From assembly GCF_000731985.1 (NCBI RefSeq), contig NZ_JNCS01000002.1:186001-250000 (forward strand): a stretch of DNA of 64,000 nt, given 5' to 3'. The stretch comes from Natrinema altunense (GTDB lineage Archaea; Halobacteriota; Halobacteria; Halobacteriales; Natrialbaceae). The notes under the pieces are model-generated. The model did no database searches. It saw only the letters and a program-made list of their open reading frames with translations, and was not told the DNA's origin. A program made the position numbers and the translations under genes. Of the stretch, positions 16,246 to 24,686 are shown in pieces; positions within the stretch are counted from its first letter, which is position 1; each line of letters starts with the position of its first letter.

Positions 16246-18054
16246 TCAGGGGTCGTCGGACCCGTCCCGATCACCGAATCGGACGTAGCGTCGGCCGACG
16301 ATCGCCCCAGCTGCGAGGGCGACGACGACCGCGACGCCGAGGCCGATCGGGAGCGGCCACGAGTCGCCCGCCCAGTCCGCTTCGAACACGTCGGCGTAGT
16401 AATTCGCGGCCGCCACACCGTGGAGCACGACGAGCACCTCGCGGTTGTTCTCGAGCGAGTTCGAATTCCAGTTCGCACTGCCTACGATCGCCGTCTCCCG
16501 ATCGATCACCACGCCCTTGGCGTGGATCTTTTCGAACCGATCTGTGTCCTCGACGAGGCGGACCTCGAGCGGGAGGTCCTCACGGTCGGCGACTCGCTCG
16601 AGGTCGGCGGCCAGCGCCTTGTTTTCGTCGGCGTTGTACCACGTCGAGCCGAGCAGGAGTTTGACGTCGACGCCGCGGCGGGCGGCCGCGAGGGTTGCCT
16701 CGAGCAGCGAGACATCGGCGTTGATACTGGGCTGGATGACGAGGATCTCGTCGTCGGCGTCGGCCAACAATGCCTGCATCCGGCCGTCGGCGTTGTCCGG
16801 CGCGAGCAGGAGTTCGGCGGACTCGACCGGGACCGTCGCCGGATCGTGAGCCGTCGGGAACTCGGGATCGGCTTCCGGCGACGAGAACCCCTGCGTTTCG
16901 TCGTCGACGAACGTGGCGTTCGCGCGGTAGGCACTGCCGTCCGTCGTGTCTCGACCCTCGAAATCGGCGCTGAAAACCGTCGCGAGTCGGGCCGCGAGCG
17001 TCTCGCTTTCGAGGCGGACCCCCCAGCCGCGGCTGCTCTCGCCGCCGACGCCAGCGGGTTTCCAGTTTTCGGTCGTGACCAGCACGCGGTCGTCGACGAC
17101 GGCGTACTTCGGGTGATGATACCGGTAGCGAGCGTTCTCGCCGCCGATGACCCGGACGTCGACGCCACCGGACTCGAGCGTCTCGAGGACGCTCTCGGTC
17201 GGTGCGGGCGTGCCGCCGACCGGGCTCGCCTCGAAGAGGACGGCGACGTCGACGCCGCGTTCGGCCGCGTCGACGAGGTCGGCGGCGATCGCGTCGGAGG
17301 TGACGGTGTACCCCGCCAGCAGCAGTCGGTCGTCCGCGGATCGGATCGTGGCTCGCGGAACCTCGGGGGTGTCGGGAAGGACGAACGCCGTCGCCTCGTC
17401 GACCGCGGTGCTCGCGACGGGGAGACAGGTCGCGCCGGTGGGCCACCACTGGCCGCCGGTGCTACCGTCTGCCCCGTTCGTGGTCGGTTCCGTTCGGTAC
17501 CACCGCGCTGCCGTCGGCGCGCGGTCGTAGGTGACCGAATCGATCTCGGTCGTGGCGTTTTGGAGGCGGAGTTCGTCACCGTCGTTCGCGAGTCGGAGAC
17601 GACCCGCGAGTGCGAGAACGGGTGCGTCGGTCAGCGTCCGCGTGACGTTCGGAGCAGTGCTCAGCGCGACGCGGCCGGACACCGTCTCGTTCGGGAGGGC
17701 TGCCGTCGTGTGGCCGTCAGTGAGGGAGACGTTCTCGAGTCGCGTGTCGGGCGGGGTCTCGAGAACGACGAACTCGCCGACGTTGCCGTCGGTCGTTGGA
17801 TTCGGGGCGAGGGCGGCGATCCGCGGTCGCTCCGGTGTGTCGTTCGTCGGCGGGCTCGTGGCCGTCGCCGTCGCGTCACCCGCTCGGGACGGACAGTCGA
17901 GGGCGGTGGCATTCGCGTCCGGACCGGTAGGTGCTTGAGCGATTGGCCGGCCGTCCACCGTCGTTCCGTCAGCGACAAAGCCCGCGACTAGCGCGGTGCT
18001 GGCGACGAGACCACACGCGAACGCCGCGACGAAGGCCACACGCCGGCGGTTCAT
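16246..18054 (-). CDS. exported phospholipase D-fold protein with lamin-tail-like domain
   Basis: A 602-aa protein with an N-terminal signal segment (VAFVAAFACGLVASTALVAG), then a beta-rich lamin-tail-like region (about 75-190), and two PLD HKD sites: HHPKYAVVDDRVLVTTENW and IHAKGVVIDRETAIVGSANW. A C-terminal membrane helix (IGLGVAVVVALAAGAIVG) with a short basic tail follows. It probably sits at the outer cell surface, anchored at the C-terminus. PLD-fold enzymes cut phosphodiesters in lipids or nucleic acids; lamin-tail domains often accompany secreted nucleases and DNA-uptake-type proteins. The substrate is unknown. Starts ATG 18054, with an AT-rich attatttaagta box about 25 bp upstream. 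Confidence 0.85.
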   Translation of the reverse strand: MNRRRVAFVAAFACGLVASTALVAGFVADGTTVDGRPIAQAPTGPDANATALDCPSRAGDATATATSPPTNDTPERPRIAALAPNPTTDGNVGEFVVLETPPDTRLENVSLTDGHTTAALPNETVSGRVALSTAPNVTRTLTDAPVLALAGRLRLANDGDELRLQNATTEIDSVTYDRAPTAARWYRTEPTTNGADGSTGGQWWPTGATCLPVASTAVDEATAFVLPDTPEVPRATIRSADDRLLLAGYTVTSDAIAADLVDAAERGVDVAVLFEASPVGGTPAPTESVLETLESGGVDVRVIGGENARYRYHHPKYAVVDDRVLVTTENWKPAGVGGESSRGWGVRLESETLAARLATVFSADFEGRDTTDGSAYRANATFVDDETQGFSSPEADPEFPTAHDPATVPVESAELLLAPDNADGRMQALLADADDEILVIQPSINADVSLLEATLAAARRGVDVKLLLGSTWYNADENKALAADLERVADREDLPLEVRLVEDTDRFEKIHAKGVVIDRETAIVGSANWNSNSLENNREVLVVLHGVAAANYYADVFEADWAGDSWPLPIGLGVAVVVALAAGAIVGRRYVRFGDRDGSDDP

Positions 18055-18171
18055 CGCTCCGTCTGGCCGCCCCTTCGTACTTAAATAATCGGGAGAACTC
18101 GACCGTCCCGCACTAATTTCGGACGCGTGGGCCGGACCGGGCGGATCGAATCGGTTCCGTCCTGTCGCTCG

Positions 18172-19512
18172 TCAGGCCGCGGGCTCGAGGTTCACGCCCT
18201 CGGCTTCGGCCTGGACGAGATAGGCTCTATCGTCGTCGTAGTCGGCGACGATCTCGAGCGCGTCCTGGGTGCCGATGCGGTTGAGCGCCCACGCGGCGCT
18301 GGCCCGGACGCGGTCGGCCTCGTCGTTTTCGAGGACGTCCGCGAGCGGGTCGATGGCGCGCGTGTCGCCGATGAGTCCGAGCGCGCGCGCAGCCCAGCTG
18401 CGGACGTCGTCCTCGTCGGCGACGAGTTGTTGGGCGATCGGTTCGACCGCGTCCGCGGCACCGATTTCGCCGAGCGCGCGGAACGCCGGCCGCTGGAGGT
18501 TCGGGTTGGAGTCGACGTAGTCGACCAGCGTGTCGACGATCTCCTCGTCGTCGACGCCGATCTTGCCGAGGATGCGCATGGCGGCCTGATCGCGCCGGTT
18601 TGCCTTCTGGAGCATCGGATCGATGGCCTCCTCGGGACCCATCCGCTCTAAGGCCTCCATGCAGTGGTCCTCCATGAAGTCGGAGTCGAAGGTCTCGAGC
18701 GCGAGCAGGATCTGGTCGACGTTCCCCTGCTTCTCGTGGACCTTGAGCGCGTGCCACTCCGGCGGGAAGTCCTTGACGTGGTCGAGCACGTCGTAGTAGC
18801 CCTCCCGGCGGAGCTGTTCGCGGATTTCGAGGTCGGTCCACTCGGTTGCGTCGTCGATCTCGTTCTGGAGGTCGTCGGCCGCCTCGAGCAGCCCGGCGAT
18901 CGTTTCGGCGTCGTCGTCGGCGTCGAGGGCGGCGTCCTCCACGGCGTCGGCCGCGTCGTCGAGGGTCGCCTCGAGCTGGGCGGCGACGTCCTCGCCCTCG
19001 TCGACCAACGCCACTGACGCTCCGAGCAGCCCCTCGAACTCGTCGAGGAAGCCGTCGACCGCTTCGATCAGTTCGGCGTTGCCCTCTTCGGTCCAGCGAG
19101 TGCTCGTGATCGTGCCGCTCGCGTCGTCGATTTCGCTCACGACGTCCTCGCCGTAGGGACCGCGCTGGTCGTCCAGATCGGACTCCAGGTCCGAAAGATC
19201 GCTCTCCAGTTCGTCGTACTCCTCCTGCAGTTCCTCTTCGGGGGCGGGTTCCTCGTCTTCGTCTTCCTCCTCGTCGGTCTCGGGCGGCTCCGGCACCTCG
19301 ATGCTGTCGAGTTCGTCGCGGACGGAATCGAGATCGGCCTCGACGACGTCCAAGTCGTCCTCGGTCTCGGCCGCCTCGAGGGTCGACTCGAGTTCCTCGA
19401 CGTCGGCCGCCACGGCGTCGAGTCGCTCGCCGACGGCTTCGAGATCGACGGCGGTTTCGTCCGGCTCGGCCTCGTCGGCCGCGTCGTCACCGTTCGCCTC
19501 GTCCTCGCTCAT
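18172..19512 (-). CDS. HEAT-repeat protein with acidic coiled-coil N-terminus
   Basis: A 446-aa cytosolic protein. Residues ~15-120 are extremely acidic coiled coil (DLEAVGERLDAVAADVEELES and similar), the middle is helical, and residues ~270-430 form PBS/HEAT-like repeats such as RRDQAAMRILGKIGVDDEEI, LQRPAFRALGEIGAADAVEP, VRSWAARALGLIGDTRAIDP and VRASAAWALNRIGTQDALEI. HEAT repeats act as protein-protein scaffolds. No catalytic motif is visible and the partner is unknown. Confidence 0.85.
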   Translation of the reverse strand: MSEDEANGDDAADEAEPDETAVDLEAVGERLDAVAADVEELESTLEAAETEDDLDVVEADLDSVRDELDSIEVPEPPETDEEEDEDEEPAPEEELQEEYDELESDLSDLESDLDDQRGPYGEDVVSEIDDASGTITSTRWTEEGNAELIEAVDGFLDEFEGLLGASVALVDEGEDVAAQLEATLDDAADAVEDAALDADDDAETIAGLLEAADDLQNEIDDATEWTDLEIREQLRREGYYDVLDHVKDFPPEWHALKVHEKQGNVDQILLALETFDSDFMEDHCMEALERMGPEEAIDPMLQKANRRDQAAMRILGKIGVDDEEIVDTLVDYVDSNPNLQRPAFRALGEIGAADAVEPIAQQLVADEDDVRSWAARALGLIGDTRAIDPLADVLENDEADRVRASAAWALNRIGTQDALEIVADYDDDRAYLVQAEAEGVNLEPAA

Positions 19513-19578
19513 GGTCCCACCTCGGGACGACGCCGACGCGTGACTGTGTACATACTCTACGGTCGTGTCAGCACGGCC

Positions 19579-20304
19579 CTAAGCGTTTCCATGCGCGTCG
19601 ACCTCGCCGGTCCGTTCGGCGTCGCCCCAGTACAACCAGGGGCTGCACGTCATGTAAGCCAGCCCGAGCATCAGGAGGGCGTAGGGAAACGTTCGACCGG
19701 CGAAATCGGGGACGAGGATCGCGAGCGCGTGAACGACACCCATGATCGCGGCGTCTCGAGCCAGGAGATCGGGGTACCGGATTCGCGAGACCATCAGGTA
19801 ACAGAACGCGCCGGTCACCGTGAGGACGAGCCATGGCCGAAGCTCGCCCGCGAGAATCGCCGCGCCGAGCACCGTCGCGGCCAGCGTCGTCTGGACGCCC
19901 TCGGTGTGGCTGCCGGCGATGTCGTAGGCGGTGTACATCCCCAGGCGGGTGACCGCCATGGCGACGAACAGCGCACAGACGACCGTCACGAGGAGGAGTA
20001 CGGGCGTAACCGACTCGAACCCGATCCCGAAGCCCTCGGTGACGACGACGAAGGAGAGGACGGCGGGGGCGACGGCGAAGGAGGCGACATCAGCGAGCGA
20101 GTCGAGATAGGGGCCGGCATCGGTGCCGCCGTAGCGACGCGCGAGGATGCCGTCGAGGCCGTCAGCGATCGCCGCCAGGAGGATGAGGCGGGCGGCCAGA
20201 TCGATGTCGACGACCGCGACGACGACCGCGACGAACCCCAGAGCGGCGTTGGCGATCGTCACCGCGTCGGCGACACCCAACCGACCGACGAACCGGGGGA
20301 GCAT
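19579..20304 (-). CDS. CDP-alcohol phosphatidyltransferase, probable archaetidylserine synthase
   Basis: A 241-aa membrane enzyme of the CDP-alcohol phosphotransferase family. It carries the defining motif D-G-x-D-G-x3-AR-x8-D-x3-D as DGLDGILARRYGG followed by DSLAD, near residues 48-72, with about six to seven hydrophobic helices. In haloarchaea this subgroup makes archaetidylserine from CDP-archaeol, a precursor of archaetidylethanolamine used by the ArtA protein-sorting system. No archaeosortase or decarboxylase gene lies nearby, so the substrate assignment rests on family resemblance. Confidence 0.85.
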   Translation of the reverse strand: MLPRFVGRLGVADAVTIANAALGFVAVVVAVVDIDLAARLILLAAIADGLDGILARRYGGTDAGPYLDSLADVASFAVAPAVLSFVVVTEGFGIGFESVTPVLLLVTVVCALFVAMAVTRLGMYTAYDIAGSHTEGVQTTLAATVLGAAILAGELRPWLVLTVTGAFCYLMVSRIRYPDLLARDAAIMGVVHALAILVPDFAGRTFPYALLMLGLAYMTCSPWLYWGDAERTGEVDAHGNA

Positions 20305-20411
20305 ATGCCCGGATTCGGCGGGGCGTTACCTTACGTGTTTTCGTTTCCGCAGGCGGCGTTTTCGAGAGCCAAACCGGGGCGATTATACCGCGACTCTCCG
20401 TACGGTTCCGT

Positions 20412-20843
20412 ATGCAACGGCGCGCCTGTCTCGCCGCCGTCGGAACCGCGCTCTCAACGAGCCTGGCCGGGTGTTCGTCCGTCCTCAGCGCGTTCGACGA
20501 CGACCCCTGTGGCGGCGAGGAGTGTCACATCGGAATGAACCGCACCGAGTTCACGCCCGCCGTCTACGAGGTGTCGGCCGGCGATACGGTCGTCTGGAAG
20601 AACACCAGCGAGGCCGACCACACCGTCACGGCCTACGAGAGCGGCATTCCGGACGAGGCCGAGTACTTCGCGTCCGGCGGCTACGAGAGTCAAGCGGCCG
20701 CGTACGAGGCTTGGGAGGACCGCGGCGGCCGCCTCGGAACGCGCGATACGTTCGAACACACCTTCGAGGTCCCGGGGACCTACGAGTACTTCTGTATTCC
20801 ACACGAGGGTGCCGAGATGATCGGCGAAATCGTCGTCGAGTAA
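20412..20843 (+). CDS. halocyanin-like blue copper lipoprotein
   Basis: A 143-aa exported cupredoxin. A short signal with lipobox LAGCSS near residue 20 suggests lipid anchoring. The plastocyanin fold starts at HIGMNRTEFTPAVYEVSAGD, and the copper ligands are visible as the His in SEADHTVTAYESG and as Cys and His in YEYFCIPHEGAEM (the last Met as axial ligand). It would carry electrons at the outer face of the membrane. It stands alone, transcribed divergently from the archaetidylserine synthase-type gene. Confidence 0.9.
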   Translation: MQRRACLAAVGTALSTSLAGCSSVLSAFDDDPCGGEECHIGMNRTEFTPAVYEVSAGDTVVWKNTSEADHTVTAYESGIPDEAEYFASGGYESQAAAYEAWEDRGGRLGTRDTFEHTFEVPGTYEYFCIPHEGAEMIGEIVVE

Positions 20844-21033
20844 CCCCTCAGTCGAGTCCCCGCCGCTGTAGACGGTCTGTTTCTCTCGAGCGACGTTGCT
20901 CCATCTCCCCGCCGATGAATCGATGTCTGCCGGGTCGAGTTACGTCGACGAAGACAGCGAGCGCTAAGCGGCGTTCGACTGCAAAAGAACGAATCGCGCC
21001 CCGGCGAGACTCGAGTCGACTCGCGGATCGCGA

Positions 21034-21672
21034 TCAGTCCGCGGAGACGTCGTCTTCGTCAACGTCGACCGCGGTCGCTTCCTCTTCGGCGACTTCCTCG
21101 GGGTGTGCCTCGAGGGTGGCCTTCTGGATCTCGACGCGGCGCAGCGGGTAGATCGTCTTGGCCTCGCCGTAGATGCCCGAAGAGAGTCGTCCCTCGACGA
21201 CGCTGTCGATGAGTTCCTCGAAGGAGCGCTCCTCGGCCGCCTCTTCGATCATCTGGACCATCCGCTCGCGAATGGCCTTCTCCTGGCTCGCGTCGGCCTT
21301 CTTGGTCGTGAACGCGACGGGCTGGATCTGAACGCGGTAGTCGTCCGTCGTGAGGACGGTGACGTAGGCCTCGATCTTCGAGGCACCGCGACGGACCAGC
21401 GAGCGCAGGTAGTCCCGCGTCAGGGAGTGTTCAACGAACTCCGTGTACGCGCTGTCGCTGCCGACATCGGTGATCTTGAAGGTCAGCTTGGTGTTGTTCT
21501 CGCTGGCGTTGTTGTTGAGTTCGCCGAGCGTCGTTTCGAGCGTTCGGCCGTATACTTTGTCCGGTTCGTCAGCGGGGGTTTCGCCGAGTTCCTGGCGGTC
21601 GAACTGCTCGGGTGCCAGAACGGTGTACCACCGCTTTTCCTGTTTCGCACGTGAAACTGATCGTTCACTCAT
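21034..21672 (-). CDS. rps3ae: 30S ribosomal protein S3Ae (eS1)
   Basis: A 212-aa archaeal/eukaryotic-type ribosomal protein with the recognisable EKRWYTVLAPEQFDRQELGET start, TKLTFKITDVGSDSAYTEF and GEAKTIYPLRRVEIQK. It ends in an acidic haloarchaeal tail. Its ATG overlaps the pcc1 stop by 8 nt (ATGAGTGA). Last gene of the operon rps15 - recJ-like - pcc1 - rps3ae. Confidence 0.96.
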   Translation of the reverse strand: MSERSVSRAKQEKRWYTVLAPEQFDRQELGETPADEPDKVYGRTLETTLGELNNNASENNTKLTFKITDVGSDSAYTEFVEHSLTRDYLRSLVRRGASKIEAYVTVLTTDDYRVQIQPVAFTTKKADASQEKAIRERMVQMIEEAAEERSFEELIDSVVEGRLSSGIYGEAKTIYPLRRVEIQKATLEAHPEEVAEEEATAVDVDEDDVSAD

Positions 21673-22003
21673 TGTGTGTTGTGTCTGAGTCGGTATCGGT
21701 GTCGGACACAGGTCCCGTGTCCGTCGGTCGGTCGTCCTGTACGAGTTGCGCCTGCGACGCGATGTCGATCGCGACTGCGAGGTTGACGACGTAGTCGTCG
21801 ACCGTCGACTGCAGGCCGCTGGTCGTCTCGCGGTCGATCCGCGTGACGACCGTTCCTGTGCGGTCGCCGTCGCCGTCGGTCCCGTCGGCGACGCCGTCGC
21901 GTTCGACGGTCGTCGTCATCTCGTCGGTGTTGTCCGGGTCGAGCGCCCGTGCGACGAGCGTCGCATCGTCGTGGTCCGTCCGAATCGTCGCTCGCCGGCT
22001 CAT
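21665..22003 (-). CDS. pcc1: KEOPS complex subunit Pcc1
   Basis: A 112-aa small subunit of the KEOPS complex that makes the universal t6A37 tRNA modification; Pcc1 dimerises and binds Kae1. The two-strand/helix pattern RATIRTDHDDATLVARALDPDN, VVTRIDRETTSGLQSTVDDYVVNLAVA is diagnostic. An Asp/Gly-rich insertion (DGVADGTDGDGD) sits in a loop. It overlaps the recJ-like stop by 4 bp. The position between recJ-like and rps3ae is the usual haloarchaeal arrangement. Confidence 0.93.
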   Translation of the reverse strand: MSRRATIRTDHDDATLVARALDPDNTDEMTTTVERDGVADGTDGDGDRTGTVVTRIDRETTSGLQSTVDDYVVNLAVAIDIASQAQLVQDDRPTDTGPVSDTDTDSDTTHNE

Positions 22004-23214
22004 AGTAGGTCCCTCGCTGCCGCGATGATCGCCGAGTCGTCCACGTCTCCGTCGTACCGAAGGTAGCCGCGCCGCCGCCCGATATCGTACTCGACGTCGG
22101 TAACGTCGGCGTCCGTTTCCGCGTCCGGCTCCGCCCCCTCGAGATCGCGCGCGATGCCCTCGACGGTCGCGCCGAGGGGCTCGGGCTCGCGGGTCGCGAT
22201 CGCCGCCGCGCCGTTTCCGACGGTGAGCACGGCCGGCTCCGGCGACCGGTAGGCCGCCGCAATCGCCGCGACCGCCTCGACGGGGCCGTCGTCGATGCCG
22301 ACGACGAACAGCCCGTCGTAGCGGCCTGTCGACGCGCCTTCGAGCGCCGCGTGGGCGCGGCGGCCGCGCTCACGCCACGCGTCGAGTGCGGCGTCGCGGA
22401 CGTCGTGTCCCATCGCGAGCGCCGTTCCCGTGCCGGGCTGGGTTCGAGCCAGCGCCTCGAGCACGTCGGCCAAGCCACCGAGCGTTGCGACGGCATGGCT
22501 GGGGGTGGCGTACGGGCGGAGCAGCCGACCGATCGACGCGGCCGCGGCGTCGGTCGCCTCCGCAGCGCCGACGGCGTCGAGCGCGACCAGCGAGGCGATC
22601 GCGCGGTGATCGTCCGCGTCGAGCGCGTCGGACTCGTCGTCGACGGCGCCCGCAAGCGCATCGCGCGTCGCAGCGAGATCCCCCGACCACGGCGCGCGCA
22701 CTCGCGTCGAGTGGGCGAGCCCGTCGGCGGGGTCGGCGGTCGGTACCGCGACGCCCGGCCGCTGCTCGAGGAGCCCGCGGTCGAGCGCGGTCTCGAGGAG
22801 CCACTCGGTCTCGCCCGCACCGGGGTCGCTCCCGCCGGCGACGACGCCGGCGAGCGCGAGCACCGGATCCGGCGTCGCGCCGAGTTCGCGGACGAGATCG
22901 ACGGCCTCGAGGGTCGACGGGCGGTCGATCCCCGCGAGGCGAATCTCGTCGGTCTCCGCGGCCGTATCGGCGGTGCCGACGACGACCGTGATGTCACCCT
23001 CGTTCGTCGGCGACCGAGCGCGCTCGGAGCGTTCCGTGACCGTCCGTCCGACGGTCACCTGAAACGGCGTCTCACGGTCGGCCAACGCGGTCGCGAGGAG
23101 GCCGCTCGCCGCGAGCCCGTCGCCGTCGGCGCGGGCGATCAGCCGGACGAAGCCGGCGCTCTCGAGTGCGCTCGTGGCGGACGCCGGCTCGGCGGATCGA
23201 CCCTCGGTGGACAT
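22000..23214 (-). CDS. RecJ-like DHH-family protein (possibly inactive nuclease)
   Basis: A 404-aa protein of the archaeal RecJ/DHH group found between rps15 and pcc1 in haloarchaea. The first motif is LIARADGDGLAASGLL, a degenerate version of the DHH-family HxDxDG, so the nuclease site may be impaired. A central domain (VVVGTADTAAETDEI) and a C-terminal DHHA1-like part (GLFVVGIDDGPVEAVAAIAAAY) follow. Family members associate with the CMG-type replisome or act as 5'-3' exonucleases. Which applies here cannot be decided from sequence alone. Confidence 0.82.
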   Translation of the reverse strand: MSTEGRSAEPASATSALESAGFVRLIARADGDGLAASGLLATALADRETPFQVTVGRTVTERSERARSPTNEGDITVVVGTADTAAETDEIRLAGIDRPSTLEAVDLVRELGATPDPVLALAGVVAGGSDPGAGETEWLLETALDRGLLEQRPGVAVPTADPADGLAHSTRVRAPWSGDLAATRDALAGAVDDESDALDADDHRAIASLVALDAVGAAEATDAAAASIGRLLRPYATPSHAVATLGGLADVLEALARTQPGTGTALAMGHDVRDAALDAWRERGRRAHAALEGASTGRYDGLFVVGIDDGPVEAVAAIAAAYRSPEPAVLTVGNGAAAIATREPEPLGATVEGIARDLEGAEPDAETDADVTDVEYDIGRRRGYLRYDGDVDDSAIIAAARDLL

Positions 23215-23220
23215 CTGACG

Positions 23221-23694
23221 TTACTCGGCGTCTTCGATGAGTTCCTTCGCGAACTCGGGCGTGTAGGTGAAGTCCGCCTCGAGTTCGTCGCCGCGGTAAT
23301 ACGTGACCAGGCGACGAACCTTCGCTTCGGTGTTCTGCAGGGCACGCTTGTTCTGGTGGTCCTGCTGGTTCTGCTGGACGTGTTCGCGCAGACGCACGGC
23401 ACGCTCCATCAGGTTCCAGAGGTCCTCGGGGATGTCCGATCGCGCGTCGTTCTCCTCGAGGATCTCGGTGATTTTCTTTCCGGTCGCCAGCTTGACGTCG
23501 GGGATTGGCGTGCCGGTGACGCCTTCGTCACGCAGCTTCATCCCGATCTGGCTGGGATCGTGGCCCTGCTGTGCTAGTTCGACGACCCGGTCTTCGACGG
23601 CTTCGGGGTCGACGTCGCTCCACTCCGGCGGTTCGTCTGCCGACGGCTTGTCCGAACCGGACGAGCCGCGACGGCGGGTGTGCATTCGTGCCAT
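23221..23694 (-). CDS. rps15: 30S ribosomal protein S15
   Basis: 157-aa archaeal uS15: MARMHTRRRGSSGSDKP start, helix PEAVEDRVVELAQQGHDPSQIGMKLRD, and the C-terminal ALQNTEAKVRRLVTYYRGD. I use ATG 23694, since MARMHTRRRG is the conserved N-terminus; the open frame continues upstream without meaning. First gene of the rps15-recJ-pcc1-rps3ae operon. Confidence 0.97.
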   Translation of the reverse strand: MARMHTRRRGSSGSDKPSADEPPEWSDVDPEAVEDRVVELAQQGHDPSQIGMKLRDEGVTGTPIPDVKLATGKKITEILEENDARSDIPEDLWNLMERAVRLREHVQQNQQDHQNKRALQNTEAKVRRLVTYYRGDELEADFTYTPEFAKELIEDAE

Positions 23695-23727
23695 TGTTGA
23701 GGATAGGAATCGCACTGACCGCTCAGT

Positions 23728-23747
23728 ATACTGTCGAACGACAGTAT
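23728..23747. promoter_or_regulatory. 20-bp inverted repeat in the rps15 promoter region
   Basis: ATACTGTCGAACGACAGTAT consists of two 9-bp perfect arms around a 2-bp spacer, 33-53 bp upstream of the rps15 start codon, about where the TATA/BRE region should be. It could be an operator, or a hairpin near the 5' end of the leader mRNA. No matching repeat was seen near other ribosomal genes in the window. Confidence 0.4.
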
Positions 23748-24115
23748 TGGCTCTCGCCGTGCACTTCCGCAATCCCAAGCCACCCGGAAGAGGGGGTGAC
23801 GCAGTCGGATTTGCGGCCGTGCGCTTCCCACGCTCACTTCCCGCGTCGGGGACTAAAGGGTTTCTACATCGCCATCCCACCGCACGCGGTCGGCCAGGCC
23901 AGTCCCCGCTCTCGACGCGTCGGCGCCGTCGGCGAGTACGCGGTCTCCAGCGAACGCGAATGGCCTGACGCGTCCGGACCGATTCGCGTCGCTTCGCTCC
24001 CTAGTCGACGGCTCGAGGGCGACGTCCACACCCATCCGTTCGATGAACTGTCCGTCGACCGTATTTTTTCGTGCGTTACGTTCATACCGCGGGAGTCCGA
24101 AGCGACGGGTACGGA
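23748..24115. other. intergenic region between rps15 and the DUF5793-like gene
   Basis: Divergent promoter region for rps15 (reverse) and the gene at 24116 (forward). The open frames crossing it (in several registers) are Arg/Ser/Pro-rich and look like GC artefacts. A TATA-like gtattttttc lies at 24060-24070, about 50 bp ahead of the forward gene. I see no gene here. Confidence 0.5.
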
Positions 24116-24586
24116 ATGAGGCGCGAGCACTTCACGTTAGACGTCACCAACATCGACTGGGTCGAAACCGACGGCGAGCCAGCGAAGCCATCGGTATCGA
24201 TCGATTTCACCGGCCCGGCGACCATGCTTCGCGAGCGCCTCACTGGTCCCGACGGAGACGTTCTCGAGGCGAGCGAAACGGATGCGGCCCTCCGCCTGCA
24301 GGGACCGCTCGGGGACGACACCACGGGGGTAGTGAGCGTGACCAACCGCATCACCGGCGAGTTCATCCTCGAACTCAACGAGGACGCCGACGACGTCCTC
24401 CAGTTCATCCGCGCGGCGCGAGGGTACGGCGAGGATGCCGCCGACGATGAGGGTCGCTACGAGGTCACGATTACGCTCGACGGGGACCCGTTCGTCAGCT
24501 ACGACAAAGGGACGTTTCTCGTCTACGACGATGAGGGCAGCCTGCTCCGCCAGCACAGCCTGATCCCCAGCGGCGTCGAACTGTAG
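24116..24586 (+). CDS. conserved haloarchaeal protein (DUF5793-like)
   Basis: A 156-aa acidic cytosolic protein starting MRREHFTLDVTNIDWVE, the hallmark of a haloarchaeal family I recall as DUF5793. It is mostly beta-strand (VSIDFTGPATMLRERLT, GVVSVTNRITGEFILELN, GRYEVTITLDGD). There is no signal, membrane helix or catalytic motif. ATG 24116 is chosen because the conserved text begins there. Function unknown. Confidence 0.8.
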   Translation: MRREHFTLDVTNIDWVETDGEPAKPSVSIDFTGPATMLRERLTGPDGDVLEASETDAALRLQGPLGDDTTGVVSVTNRITGEFILELNEDADDVLQFIRAARGYGEDAADDEGRYEVTITLDGDPFVSYDKGTFLVYDDEGSLLRQHSLIPSGVEL

Positions 24587-24637
24587 CCGTCTCCGTTCGT
24601 TCTCACCGTTCAGGATCGGACCGGCAGTTATAAGCAT

Positions 24638-24653
24638 TTAGGCATGCCTAAAG
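24638..24653. promoter_or_regulatory. DtxR/IdeR-like metal box
   Basis: TTTAGGCATGCCTAAA is a perfect 16-bp palindrome with the TTAGGC/GCCTAA half-sites typical of iron-responsive DtxR-family operators. It lies just downstream of a TATA-like ttataag (24629-24635) and 34 bp before the ABC ATPase start, where a bound repressor would block transcription initiation. Confidence 0.7.
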
Positions 24654-24686
24654 GCAATATACGCCGGCAGACGGCGGAGTCGATTT

